This document shows positions 35,318 to 43,230 of a stretch of DNA of 64,000 nucleotides, one piece after another. The stretch's first letter is position 1; each line of letters starts with the position of its first letter. The stretch is from Shewanella nanhaiensis (GTDB lineage Bacteria; Pseudomonadota; Gammaproteobacteria; Enterobacterales; Shewanellaceae), in NCBI RefSeq assembly GCF_019457885.1, contig NZ_JAHZST010000017.1, forward strand, positions 1 to 64,000. Reading direction: 5' to 3'. Under the pieces are notes generated by a model. It saw only the letters and a list, made by a program, of their open reading frames with translations. It was not told the origin of the DNA and made no database searches. A program made the position numbers and the translations under genes.

Positions 35318-36649
35318 ATGTTTCTAGCACAAGAGATAATTCGTAAAAAGCGCAACGCTGAAGCCTTATTGAAGGAGGAGATCCAGTTCTTCGTTAAAGG
35401 CATCACAGATAATACAGTTTCAGAAGGTCAAATCGCAGCCCTTGGCATGGCGGTTTACTTCAACGATATGAACATGGATGAGCGCATTGCGTTGACAACA
35501 TCCATGCGTGATTCTGGCACAGTACTCGACTGGCAGAGTTTGGACCTTAATGGTCCTATCATAGATAAGCACAGCACCGGCGGTGTTGGTGATGTGATTA
35601 GCCTGATGCTTGGCCCTATGGCAGCGGCATGTGGCGGCTATGTTCCTATGATCTCGGGTCGTGGACTCGGCCATACTGGCGGCACATTAGATAAGTTTGA
35701 TGCCATTCCTGGCTACCAAACTGAGCCAGACAGTGCCCTTTTTAGAAAAGTCGTTAAAGAGGCTGGTGTTGCCATTATTGGCCAGACTGGCGATCTTGTT
35801 CCTGCCGATAAACGTTTCTACTCCATTCGTGACAACACTGCGACTGTGGAATCAATCTCCCTTATTACCGCTTCAATTCTTTCTAAGAAATTGGCTGCAG
35901 GTCTTGATGCGTTAGCCATGGATGTCAAAGTGGGCAGTGGCGCGTTTATGCCTACTTATGAAGCCTCAGAGGAGCTTGCTCGTAGTATTACGGCTGTGGC
36001 TAACGGTGCTGGAACTAAAACCACTGCGCTACTTACCGATATGAACCAAGTGCTTGCATCTTGTGCTGGTAACGCGGTAGAGGTGAAAGAGGCGATTGAC
36101 TTCCTAACAGGTAAATATCGTAATCCACGTCTCTATGAAGTCACCATGGGGCTTTGCGCCGAGATGTTGATGTTAGGTGGCATTGCCACGACTGAAACTC
36201 AAGCCCGTGAAAAGCTCAATGCAGTACTTGATAACGGTAAAGCGGCAGAGATCTTTGGCCGTATGATCTCAGGTTTAGGCGGCCCGACAGATTTTGTTGA
36301 AAACCCAGGTCTATACCTACCAGAATCTAAGATTATTCGTCCAGTCTATGCTGAGCAAATAGGTTTTGCTACATCGATGGACACCCGCGAGCTTGGTCTT
36401 GCCGTTGTCACCTTAGGTGGCGGACGTCGTAAGCCAGGTGATGCACTCGATTACAGTGTTGGTCTGACACAAGTGTGTGCCTTAGGTGATGAGATATCGA
36501 AAGATAAACCCATTGCCATGATCCACGCTCAGACTGAAACAGCATTTGCAGAAGCTGAAAGTGCGGTGAGAAAAGCGATCCATATTGGCGAGTCTCGCCC
36601 AGAGAAAACGCCTGAAATTTATCGTTATATCCGCGCTAGCGATCTGTAA
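35318..36649 (+). CDS. deoA: Thymidine phosphorylase
   Basis: Splits thymidine with phosphate into thymine and deoxyribose-1-phosphate. The 443 residues start MFLAQEIIRKKRNAE and contain the family signature SGRGLGHTGGTLDKFDAIPG (about 114-133), the phosphate-binding DKHSTGGVGD and the GGGRRKPGD loop near the C-terminus. GGAGG lies seven bases before ATG 35318, preferred over the upstream TTG. DeoB follows after 20 bases. Confidence 0.96.
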   Translation: MFLAQEIIRKKRNAEALLKEEIQFFVKGITDNTVSEGQIAALGMAVYFNDMNMDERIALTTSMRDSGTVLDWQSLDLNGPIIDKHSTGGVGDVISLMLGPMAAACGGYVPMISGRGLGHTGGTLDKFDAIPGYQTEPDSALFRKVVKEAGVAIIGQTGDLVPADKRFYSIRDNTATVESISLITASILSKKLAAGLDALAMDVKVGSGAFMPTYEASEELARSITAVANGAGTKTTALLTDMNQVLASCAGNAVEVKEAIDFLTGKYRNPRLYEVTMGLCAEMLMLGGIATTETQAREKLNAVLDNGKAAEIFGRMISGLGGPTDFVENPGLYLPESKIIRPVYAEQIGFATSMDTRELGLAVVTLGGGRRKPGDALDYSVGLTQVCALGDEISKDKPIAMIHAQTETAFAEAESAVRKAIHIGESRPEKTPEIYRYIRASDL

Positions 36650-36669
36650 CTCGCAAAGTAGAGGTTAAT

Positions 36670-37887
36670 ATGAAAAGAACAATCATAATGATGTTGGACT
36701 CATTTGGCGTAGGAGCAGCTACTGACGCTGAATCTTTCGGTGATCTGGGTTCAGATACTTTTGGTAGCATAGCGAAAGCGTGCGCCGAAGGAAGAGCCGA
36801 CATAGGCCGTGAAGGCCCGCTTAAACTACCAAACCTTTCTAAACTTGGTTTAGCATTGGCGGCGAAAGAGAGTACTGGATCTTTTGCTCCAGGCTTTAGC
36901 GATGATGTTGAGGTGATTGGTGCCTATGGCCACGCAGATGAGCTAAGTACTGGTAAAGATACGCCTAGTGGTCACTGGGAGATGGCGGGTGTGCCAGTTC
37001 TCTATGAGTGGGGTTATTTCAGCGATCTGACTAACTCTTTTCCAAAAGAGCTTACCGACAAAATCTTAGCCAGAGCTGGTCTCGATGGCTACTTAGGTAA
37101 TTGCCATGCTTCTGGAACTGCCATTCTAGAAGAGTTAGGCGAAGAGCATATGCGCACAGGTAAGCCTATCTTCTATACCTCTGCCGACTCTGTTTTTCAA
37201 ATAGCATGTCATGAAGAGAGTTTTGGGTTAGAAAACCTTTACAACTTATGTATCATCGCCCGTGAAGAGCTTGAGCCCTATAATATAGGTCGTGTTATCG
37301 CTCGCGCCTTCGTTGGGACTGGCCCAAGTGATTTTGCCCGTACCGGTAATCGCCGTGACTACGCGGTTGAGCCACCTTCAAAAACGGTACTTGATAAGAT
37401 GAAAGCCGCCGGTGGTGAAGTGGTGAGTGTCGGTAAAATTGCCGATATCTATGCCAACTGCGGTATCACTCAAAAAGTGAAAGCAACGGGCCTAGAAGCG
37501 CTGTTTGATGCAACTCTTGAGCAGGTTAAAGCGGCAGGTGATAAGAGTATTGTCTTCACAAACTTTGTTGATTTCGACTCCCATTACGGTCACCGTCGTG
37601 ATATTGCAGGTTACGCGAAAGCCCTTGAGTATTTTGATTCTCGTTTACCTGAAATATTTGAAATTTTAGGCGAAGATGACCTGCTGTTACTGACAGCGGA
37701 TCACGGTTGTGATCCAAGCTGGAAAGGAACAGATCATACCCGTGAACGTGTGCCTGTATTGGCCTATGGCGCTGGGTTGAAAGCGGGATCTTTAGGACGC
37801 CGCAATAGCTTCGCCGATATTGGTCAATCGATTGCAAGTTACTTTAAGCTTGAGCCGATGGAGTACGGTGAGTCTTTCATTAAATAG
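36670..37887 (+). CDS. deoB: Phosphopentomutase
   Basis: Converts (deoxy)ribose-1-phosphate into the 5-phosphate, linking the phosphorylases to DeoC. The 405 residues show the alkaline-phosphatase-superfamily metal sites: MLDSFGVGAATDAESFGD at the N-terminus, TGKDTPSGHWEMAGV with the phosphorylated Thr, FVDFDSHYGHRRD and LTADHGCDPSWKGTDHTRE. It is in one operon with deoA. Confidence 0.97.
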   Translation: MKRTIIMMLDSFGVGAATDAESFGDLGSDTFGSIAKACAEGRADIGREGPLKLPNLSKLGLALAAKESTGSFAPGFSDDVEVIGAYGHADELSTGKDTPSGHWEMAGVPVLYEWGYFSDLTNSFPKELTDKILARAGLDGYLGNCHASGTAILEELGEEHMRTGKPIFYTSADSVFQIACHEESFGLENLYNLCIIAREELEPYNIGRVIARAFVGTGPSDFARTGNRRDYAVEPPSKTVLDKMKAAGGEVVSVGKIADIYANCGITQKVKATGLEALFDATLEQVKAAGDKSIVFTNFVDFDSHYGHRRDIAGYAKALEYFDSRLPEIFEILGEDDLLLLTADHGCDPSWKGTDHTRERVPVLAYGAGLKAGSLGRRNSFADIGQSIASYFKLEPMEYGESFIK

Positions 37888-37945
37888 TGGAAAGGCTTGG
37901 AGCTACGAATTTAAAAATTTGGCGGTGATGGCCGCCAGTTACAAG

Positions 37946-37978
37946 ACTTAAGTACTCTTTTAAAGTACTAGTTTAAGT
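37946..37978 (+). other. Hairpin between deoB and deoD
   Basis: ACTTAA and GTACT pair with AGTAC and TTTAAGT around a short loop. A smaller GGCGG/CCGCC hairpin lies just upstream (37921-37936). No T-run follows, so it may be a processing or stability element rather than a terminator. Confidence 0.5.
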
Positions 37979-38001
37979 TATAAATATAAGGGGTTATATA
38001 G

Positions 38002-38712
38002 ATGGCTACACCACATATTAATGCAGCAGACGGTGCTTTTGCTGAAACAGTACTTTTCCCAGGCGATCCGCTACGTGCTAAGTACATTGCTGAGACTTTC
38101 CTTGAGAACGTTGAGCAAGTGACTGATGTTCGTAACATGTTTGGTTACACTGGTACTTACAAAGGGACTCGTATCTCTGTTATGGGTTCAGGCATGGGCA
38201 TCCCTTCTGCTTCTATCTACGCGACAGAGCTCATCAAAGACTACGGCGTGAAGAACCTAATCCGTGTTGGTACTTGTGGCGCAGTAAGCACAGACGTTAA
38301 AGTTCGTGACGTACTGATCGGTATGGGTGCTTGTACTGACTCTCAAGTTAACCGTCTACGTTTCAAAGGCCAAGACTTCGCAGCTATCGCTGATTACAGC
38401 CTACTTAGCGCAGTTGTTAAAGCCGCTGATGCGAAAGGTACTAAGTACCGTGTCGGTAACGTTTTCTCAGCTGATCTTTTCTACACTCCAGATCCAGAGA
38501 TGTTTGATGTGATGGAAAAGATGAACATTCTAGGTGTTGAGATGGAAGCGGCTGGCCTTTACGGTGTTGCTGCTGAGTTCGGTGCTAAAGCCTTGTGTGT
38601 TGTGACTGTATCAGATCACATCCGTACTGGTGAGAAGACATCTTCAGATGAGCGTCAAACTACGTTCAACGAGATGATCGAGATGACACTAGACGCAGCT
38701 ATCACACTTTAA
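38002..38712 (+). CDS. deoD: Purine-nucleoside phosphorylase DeoD
   Basis: Phosphorolysis of purine (deoxy)nucleosides to the free base and pentose-1-phosphate. The 236 residues match the hexameric bacterial type: HINAADGAFAETVLFPGDPLRA at the N-terminus, GSGMGIPSASIYATEL, VGTCGAV, the EMEAAGLYG substrate segment and the catalytic Asp in TVSDHI. GGGGTT precedes the ATG. It is the last gene of the deo cluster. Confidence 0.97.
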   Translation: MATPHINAADGAFAETVLFPGDPLRAKYIAETFLENVEQVTDVRNMFGYTGTYKGTRISVMGSGMGIPSASIYATELIKDYGVKNLIRVGTCGAVSTDVKVRDVLIGMGACTDSQVNRLRFKGQDFAAIADYSLLSAVVKAADAKGTKYRVGNVFSADLFYTPDPEMFDVMEKMNILGVEMEAAGLYGVAAEFGAKALCVVTVSDHIRTGEKTSSDERQTTFNEMIEMTLDAAITL

Positions 38713-38715
38713 TCT

Positions 38716-38762
38716 AATTGATATAAGGTGCTGATGTTCCTCTTTTTATACTGATTAGTATT
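38716..38762 (+). repeat. Reduced derivative of the dispersed repeat
   Basis: The left end AATTGATATAAG and the right end TTTATACTGATTAGTAT of the 266-bp family occur 20 bases apart with no interior, directly after deoD. Confidence 0.5.
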
Positions 38763-38778
38763 AGAGGAAAGCTAAATA

Positions 38779-38808
38779 AAACGGGCTCATAATATGAGCC
38801 CGTTTTTT
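38779..38808 (+). terminator. deoD terminator
   Basis: Twelve-base perfect stem AAACGGGCTCAT/ATGAGCCCGTTT with an AAT loop, then T. Confidence 0.93.
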
Positions 38809-38840
38809 ATGTTGATCTTTTCTGCTTTCTCTATCTTCTT

Positions 38841-38910
38841 CGCTACTCGCTACTCGCTACTCGCTACTCGCTACTCGCTACTCGCTACTCGCTACTCGCT
38901 ACTCGCTACT
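38841..38910. repeat. Heptanucleotide microsatellite, ten exact copies
   Basis: CGCTACT is repeated ten times without error (70 bases). The last three copies overlap the 3' end of the minus-strand ytjB-like gene, whose stop codon lies inside the array. On the plus strand it creates a false ATRYSLL-repeat frame. Confidence 0.97.
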
Positions 38911-39557
38911 TCTTCCGGTAATGTTTCTTTCTTGAGTTTGCTCGGTTTCTTTCTGAGTTTAAAGCGTGTTTTCCTACGGTCAAAATCAGCCCGCTTAAAG
39001 GAGAGAGCTCGCGACAGTAACATACCTATTAAGCCTGCGATAATCAGCATCATCTGTTGCTGCTTCATGTTTATCTGATGCGCTTCTTTAATCTCATTAA
39101 AGAAGAGGCGGGGCTCCAATCTGACCTCAATAAAGCCTAAGTTATTACCATCTTGAGAAACAGCCTCAACATAGGGAGGGTAGGGAGCGAGCAATGCTTG
39201 TAACTCTTCAGACTCTGGCTCTAACTCCTCGGTGCTAACACTTTGAGCAAAGGAGAGCCTTTGACCATCTTCACTGAAAATACTGGCCGACATCACCTTA
39301 GGGTCGAGCACCAAAGCGGTGGCGAGCCATTGCAGCTGCTCATCATTTTCAAGCTGCAGTGCCGGAGCGGCGCCATAAGCTGTTTGTTGAACCATTAATC
39401 TGGCCATCTTTTCAGTTTGGGACTTTAGAAGCTGCTGGCCTTGTAGTAGGCTAGTTTCCCATAACTGAATAAGTCCCACTGCCAACGTCAGTGCGATAGT
39501 GATCTGTATAAACCTGCTGATCCTATGACTCTTTTTCAGTCCTTTAAGAAAAAACAC
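38892..39557 (-). CDS. ytjB: YtjB/SMP-family membrane protein
   Basis: A 221-residue inner-membrane protein with one helix near the N-terminus (about 17-33), a periplasmic domain of about 120 residues, a second helix (MLIIAGLIGMLLSRAL, about 169-184) and a basic cytoplasmic tail. Sequence and position divergent from serB match E. coli ytjB (smp). Function is poorly defined. The last residues, VASSE, and the stop are read from the heptamer array. Because all frames of the array contain stops, copy-number change would not lengthen the protein. Confidence 0.85.
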   Translation of the reverse strand: MFFLKGLKKSHRISRFIQITIALTLAVGLIQLWETSLLQGQQLLKSQTEKMARLMVQQTAYGAAPALQLENDEQLQWLATALVLDPKVMSASIFSEDGQRLSFAQSVSTEELEPESEELQALLAPYPPYVEAVSQDGNNLGFIEVRLEPRLFFNEIKEAHQINMKQQQMMLIIAGLIGMLLSRALSFKRADFDRRKTRFKLRKKPSKLKKETLPEEVASSE

Positions 39558-39629
39558 TGTGTACCTGAATTTATTATGGGTTTACCTAATCATAATTGAT
39601 TATGACCCTGCCCGATAGCCGGAGAAGCA

Positions 39630-40616
39630 TTGCTGATGGAAAGTCTGAACCACGTGTCACTATTTTCATGGTTGAAAGAGGAGCAAACCCTTACTTTTAA
39701 TGCTCAAACACTTTCTATATCTCGTCATCTTGAGTCTGAGCTTCCTAATGGAGCGGTTAGGTATCGATGTGTGTATTCTGAGCAATCCGTAGAGAGCGAG
39801 TTAGCTAGATTACTTGTTGTGCTTTCTCAGCCCGTTTCGCTTGCTTATATCGTTCGAAAAAATGCACTGCACTGTATAGAGCTGCGTTTAGATAAGCCTC
39901 TCAATGCGACAGAGAGAGAACAGTACGCCTTAATTGACGGCGTTGAGTTTTTCTCTATTAGTCCAAATCAAGCGGTACTCAATCGCTGTGGTTTATTAGT
40001 GATGGATATGGATTCCACTGCCATTGAGATTGAGTGTATCGATGAGCTAGCAGTCATGGCTGGTGTAGGGGAGGCGGTTGCAGAGGTGACCGAGCGTGCC
40101 ATGCAGGGGGAACTGGATTTTGAAGAGAGCTTGAGGGCAAGAGTTGCTCAACTTGAAGGTGCGGACGAGGCGATTATACAGATCCTATGTGACAAGCTTC
40201 CTCTGATGCCAGGTTTAACGGAGATGGTGGCTGAGCTGCAATCATATGGTTGGCGACTTGTCGTTGCATCAGGCGGATTTACCCCGTTTGTTGGTCATCT
40301 TAAGCAGTTATTGGATCTTGATGCTGCCTACGCCAATGAGTTGGTGTTCGAAGGAGGAAAGCTGACAGGCCAGGTGACAGGTCAGGTGGTCGATGCTCAG
40401 TTTAAGGCGGATACGGTTGTGCGCTGCGCCCAAGCTTGGGAGATCCCAAAGGGCCAACGACTTGCAATCGGTGACGGGGCGAATGATATCCCTATGATTG
40501 AGATCGCAGATTTTGGTATCGCCTACCATGCAAAACCAAAACTTGAAGCTGCAGCCGATGTTGCCATTAAACAGTTAGATCTAAAAGTATTGCCATATCT
40601 GTTGCAGTTAATTTAG
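39630..40616 (+). CDS. serB: Phosphoserine phosphatase
   Basis: Last step of serine synthesis. The 328 residues include an N-terminal regulatory-type region (1-115) and a HAD phosphatase domain. The domain carries the nucleophile motif VMDMDSTAIEIECIDELA (about 127), VASGGFTPF (motif II) and AIGDGANDIPMIE (motif IV). The start may be TTG 39630 (GGAGA five bases before) or ATG 39636. Divergent transcription from ytjB is conserved in enterobacteria and Shewanella. Confidence 0.95.
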   Translation: MLMESLNHVSLFSWLKEEQTLTFNAQTLSISRHLESELPNGAVRYRCVYSEQSVESELARLLVVLSQPVSLAYIVRKNALHCIELRLDKPLNATEREQYALIDGVEFFSISPNQAVLNRCGLLVMDMDSTAIEIECIDELAVMAGVGEAVAEVTERAMQGELDFEESLRARVAQLEGADEAIIQILCDKLPLMPGLTEMVAELQSYGWRLVVASGGFTPFVGHLKQLLDLDAAYANELVFEGGKLTGQVTGQVVDAQFKADTVVRCAQAWEIPKGQRLAIGDGANDIPMIEIADFGIAYHAKPKLEAAADVAIKQLDLKVLPYLLQLI

Positions 40617-40647
40617 TGATACAAGTTAGTATTAACCTCTGAGTTAG

Positions 40648-40697
40648 GCCCATCGATAGCAAAACGGTTGTTTTCCTATCGATGGGCTTAATTTTTT
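40648..40697 (+). terminator. serB terminator, two-tier hairpin
   Basis: Twelve-base stem GCCCATCGATAG/CTATCGATGGGC closes an inner stem AAAAC/GTTTT with a GGTT loop. A T-rich tail follows. Confidence 0.88.
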
Positions 40698-40836
40698 ATG
40701 TTTTAAATGAGGTCATATCAATTTGAACTCATTCATCTTATCTGTTCTCCCTAGTTCATATGCCACTTTATTGAGTGTTTACTCTTGTTTTTTCATTTCA
40801 AGTCAGTAGTTTATTATTTTCATTAGTCAGTAAATA

Positions 40837-41757
40837 GTGATTGTGGATTTGGAACAAACCTCTTTTTATATCCCTTATCTTGAAGGTCAACTGCACCTTA
40901 GACAGGTAAAGCTAGCCAATGCCGATATGCATAAGCCGCCCATATTAATGCTCCATGGTGCCATGTCTAACGGTAAGGTGTTTTACAGTGAGTCTGGACG
41001 AGGTCTCGCTTGTTTTTTAGCTGAAGCTGGCTTTGTTGTGTATGTGCTCGATACTCAGGGGCGTGGTCTAAGTACGCCTAAGATCCAGCGAGGGTTTAAA
41101 GAGGGACAGGGGGAGGTGATCCGTGAACAGCTTCCCTTAGTGCATCACTATATCATGGGACTTCACTCTCAAGTATCGAGTATTCATTGGTGTGCTCATT
41201 CCTGGGGGGGCGTTCTAATGGCCAGTGCTATCTCTCGTTTTCCCCTGTTTCAGGAGAGTGTGGCATCCTTACTTACCTTCGGGACTAAGCGCACCATTAA
41301 AGTGAGCTCTGTTAAGAAGTATATGATGGTTAATATTGGCTGGAATAAGTTGGCTAAGATGATTGCGTGGGGCCATGGTTACCTTGCTGCTGATCGCTGG
41401 GGAATGGGGATGGATAATGAGAGTCGTCGTTCCCTGTCACAATGTGTAGATTGGGTAAGGGGAGATTGGATAGATCATGATGATGGTTTTGATTATGCCC
41501 GAGCGGCGCAAGTTGTCGCAAATAAGGATAAGTGGCCTAAGTCTTGGTTTATTGCGGGCCTAGGGGATGAGGTACTAGGCAATCCTGCCGATGTGCAGAG
41601 GATGATCCAAGAGTGTCAGTTTTCCGATGTAGAATATACCTTACTTGCCAAGTCTCAGGGGCATAAACATGATTATGGCCATGCCGATATGTTGATCCAT
41701 AAAGATGCGGTTGATGATCATTTTATTCAGATCAGAGATTGGTACCAAAATATTTAG
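40837..41757 (+). CDS. Alpha/beta-hydrolase fold protein
   Basis: 306 residues with the oxyanion-hole segment LMLHGAMSNGKVF (about 38), DTQGRGLST, the nucleophile elbow CAHSWGG (Ser about 123) and a C-terminal His in GHADM, giving a plausible Ser-His-Asp triad. The substrate cannot be inferred; esterase or lipase-like activity is likely. The start is GTG at 40837 with only a weak ribosome site. It stands alone between the serB terminator and a convergent gene. Confidence 0.8.
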   Translation: MIVDLEQTSFYIPYLEGQLHLRQVKLANADMHKPPILMLHGAMSNGKVFYSESGRGLACFLAEAGFVVYVLDTQGRGLSTPKIQRGFKEGQGEVIREQLPLVHHYIMGLHSQVSSIHWCAHSWGGVLMASAISRFPLFQESVASLLTFGTKRTIKVSSVKKYMMVNIGWNKLAKMIAWGHGYLAADRWGMGMDNESRRSLSQCVDWVRGDWIDHDDGFDYARAAQVVANKDKWPKSWFIAGLGDEVLGNPADVQRMIQECQFSDVEYTLLAKSQGHKHDYGHADMLIHKDAVDDHFIQIRDWYQNI

Positions 41758-41822
41758 TTATTGCTATTAAGGCCCTAGTTGTTGGAGTGAATTTTCACAA
41801 CTAGGGACTTAGATGTAAGGCC

Positions 41823-43061
41823 CTATTTAAGCTCCCACACCTCCCAGCTTTCAAGGGCATACTTTTTCGCTAACATTAATGCTTGCTCTTGATGTTGTTT
41901 CGCCAGTTCAGGTTTATCAGTACTTTTATAATAGATACTCATCTGCTTATGCCAGCCTGGTAGTGTTTCTCCCTCAGCTTTCACACCGTTGAGTAGTTGA
42001 GCTACACGCTTAAAATCTTGTTTCTTATTAAAGCCTTTGGCTAGCTGAATACTTACATTGGCGAAAGATTCAGGAAACTGCTTTTTCACCGCTGTTAGCA
42101 CGTTATCGACCTCATCTAGCTGCTTAGACCAAAATAGGTACTTAGCAAATTGATAGGCAGTGAGCCACTCAAACTGAAATCCAGCCCAATTTTTCTGTTG
42201 CTGATTAAAGTGAGCTAACACTTGCTTGTAGTCTCCTATGGCTAACATGTCTGTGCCGTCAATGGCGTAGTTTGGTGCTAAAAATTGTAACCCATCGTAG
42301 AGGGCTGGAAGGGCGGTGGTGAAGTGATTCTCGTTAGGGTAGTGCTTATATTCCCAATTTAGCTTTTCAGGCGCAACTTGCTCAAATACTTGAATTAACT
42401 TTTCAACTCCCATCCCCTCCTCATTAGCCAGTGAGATAAACACCGGAGAGGTTATTTTTCCTTGTTTGAGCAGAGGCTCAATCTTTCCTGGTAGGCTGTT
42501 GCCGTCATGCCAAGCACTGGGGCTCATGGCTAAGAACGCATCAAATGGCGTCTGTGTTTGCATCATGCTGTAGAGAGTGAATAGACCGCCAAGTGAGTAG
42601 CCAGCGAGAGCCTTGCGGTCATCGGTTCGAAATTGAGCGTCGATAGTTGGCAACAACTCCTGTTTCAAGTATGTGTGGAATTGAGCTGCACCGCCAAAAG
42701 CATCGTCTTTACCATCGGGCCAAGTTGTTGTTTTAAGGTAGTCATCATCTCCCTGATTGGCGATACCTACGACTATCATAGGCGGTAACTTTCCCATACG
42801 AGTCAGATGCTTCACTATTGATGAGACATGATGAAACTGGAAGTCAGCATCTATGATATAGAGTGTTGGGAAGCGTCTTTGATTGACTTGATACCGCTCG
42901 GGAAGCGAGACCATATAGCGCCTCTTCTGTGCAAGTATCTGTGAGTGGTGCTGATATTCATAAGCACTCACTATCGGAGTCTTATCTAAAGAGTTGGCAT
43001 TGAGGTTTGAACTGGTGAGCAGTATAAGGCTAACTGCGATTGTTATGAGGATACTTTTCAT
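41823..43061 (-). CDS. Secreted esterase (esterase D/IroE-like) with C-terminal helical repeats
   Basis: 412 residues with a signal peptide (about 1-22). The hydrolase domain contains FPTLYIIDADFQF, the nucleophile motif AGYSLGGLFTLY (Ser about 153) and a His in NENHFTT. This is the PF00756 fold shared by S-formylglutathione hydrolases and enterochelin esterases. The last 120 residues (about 290-412) look like TPR-type helices. It is probably periplasmic; the substrate is unknown. No siderophore genes are adjacent, so a siderophore role is not supported. Confidence 0.8.
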   Translation of the reverse strand: MKSILITIAVSLILLTSSNLNANSLDKTPIVSAYEYQHHSQILAQKRRYMVSLPERYQVNQRRFPTLYIIDADFQFHHVSSIVKHLTRMGKLPPMIVVGIANQGDDDYLKTTTWPDGKDDAFGGAAQFHTYLKQELLPTIDAQFRTDDRKALAGYSLGGLFTLYSMMQTQTPFDAFLAMSPSAWHDGNSLPGKIEPLLKQGKITSPVFISLANEEGMGVEKLIQVFEQVAPEKLNWEYKHYPNENHFTTALPALYDGLQFLAPNYAIDGTDMLAIGDYKQVLAHFNQQQKNWAGFQFEWLTAYQFAKYLFWSKQLDEVDNVLTAVKKQFPESFANVSIQLAKGFNKKQDFKRVAQLLNGVKAEGETLPGWHKQMSIYYKSTDKPELAKQHQEQALMLAKKYALESWEVWELK

Positions 43062-43230
43062 CAGGTTTACTATCTCTTTTATTGGATTATTCTGATTGTT
43101 ATTAGCCTACATGCTTTTAGCTGAAAGACAGTTTAGCAAAGGTGAAGTTAGGTGAAACTGGAGGGAGTTAGGGTGAAAATTGGGTGAAGCCCCATTAAGA
43201 CTGGGGCAAAGTCTGAGCCTACTTGATTAA

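Noticed and set aside
38794..39078. Plus-strand frame with ATRYSLL repeats
   Set aside because: It is a translation of the CGCTACT microsatellite running antisense to ytjB.
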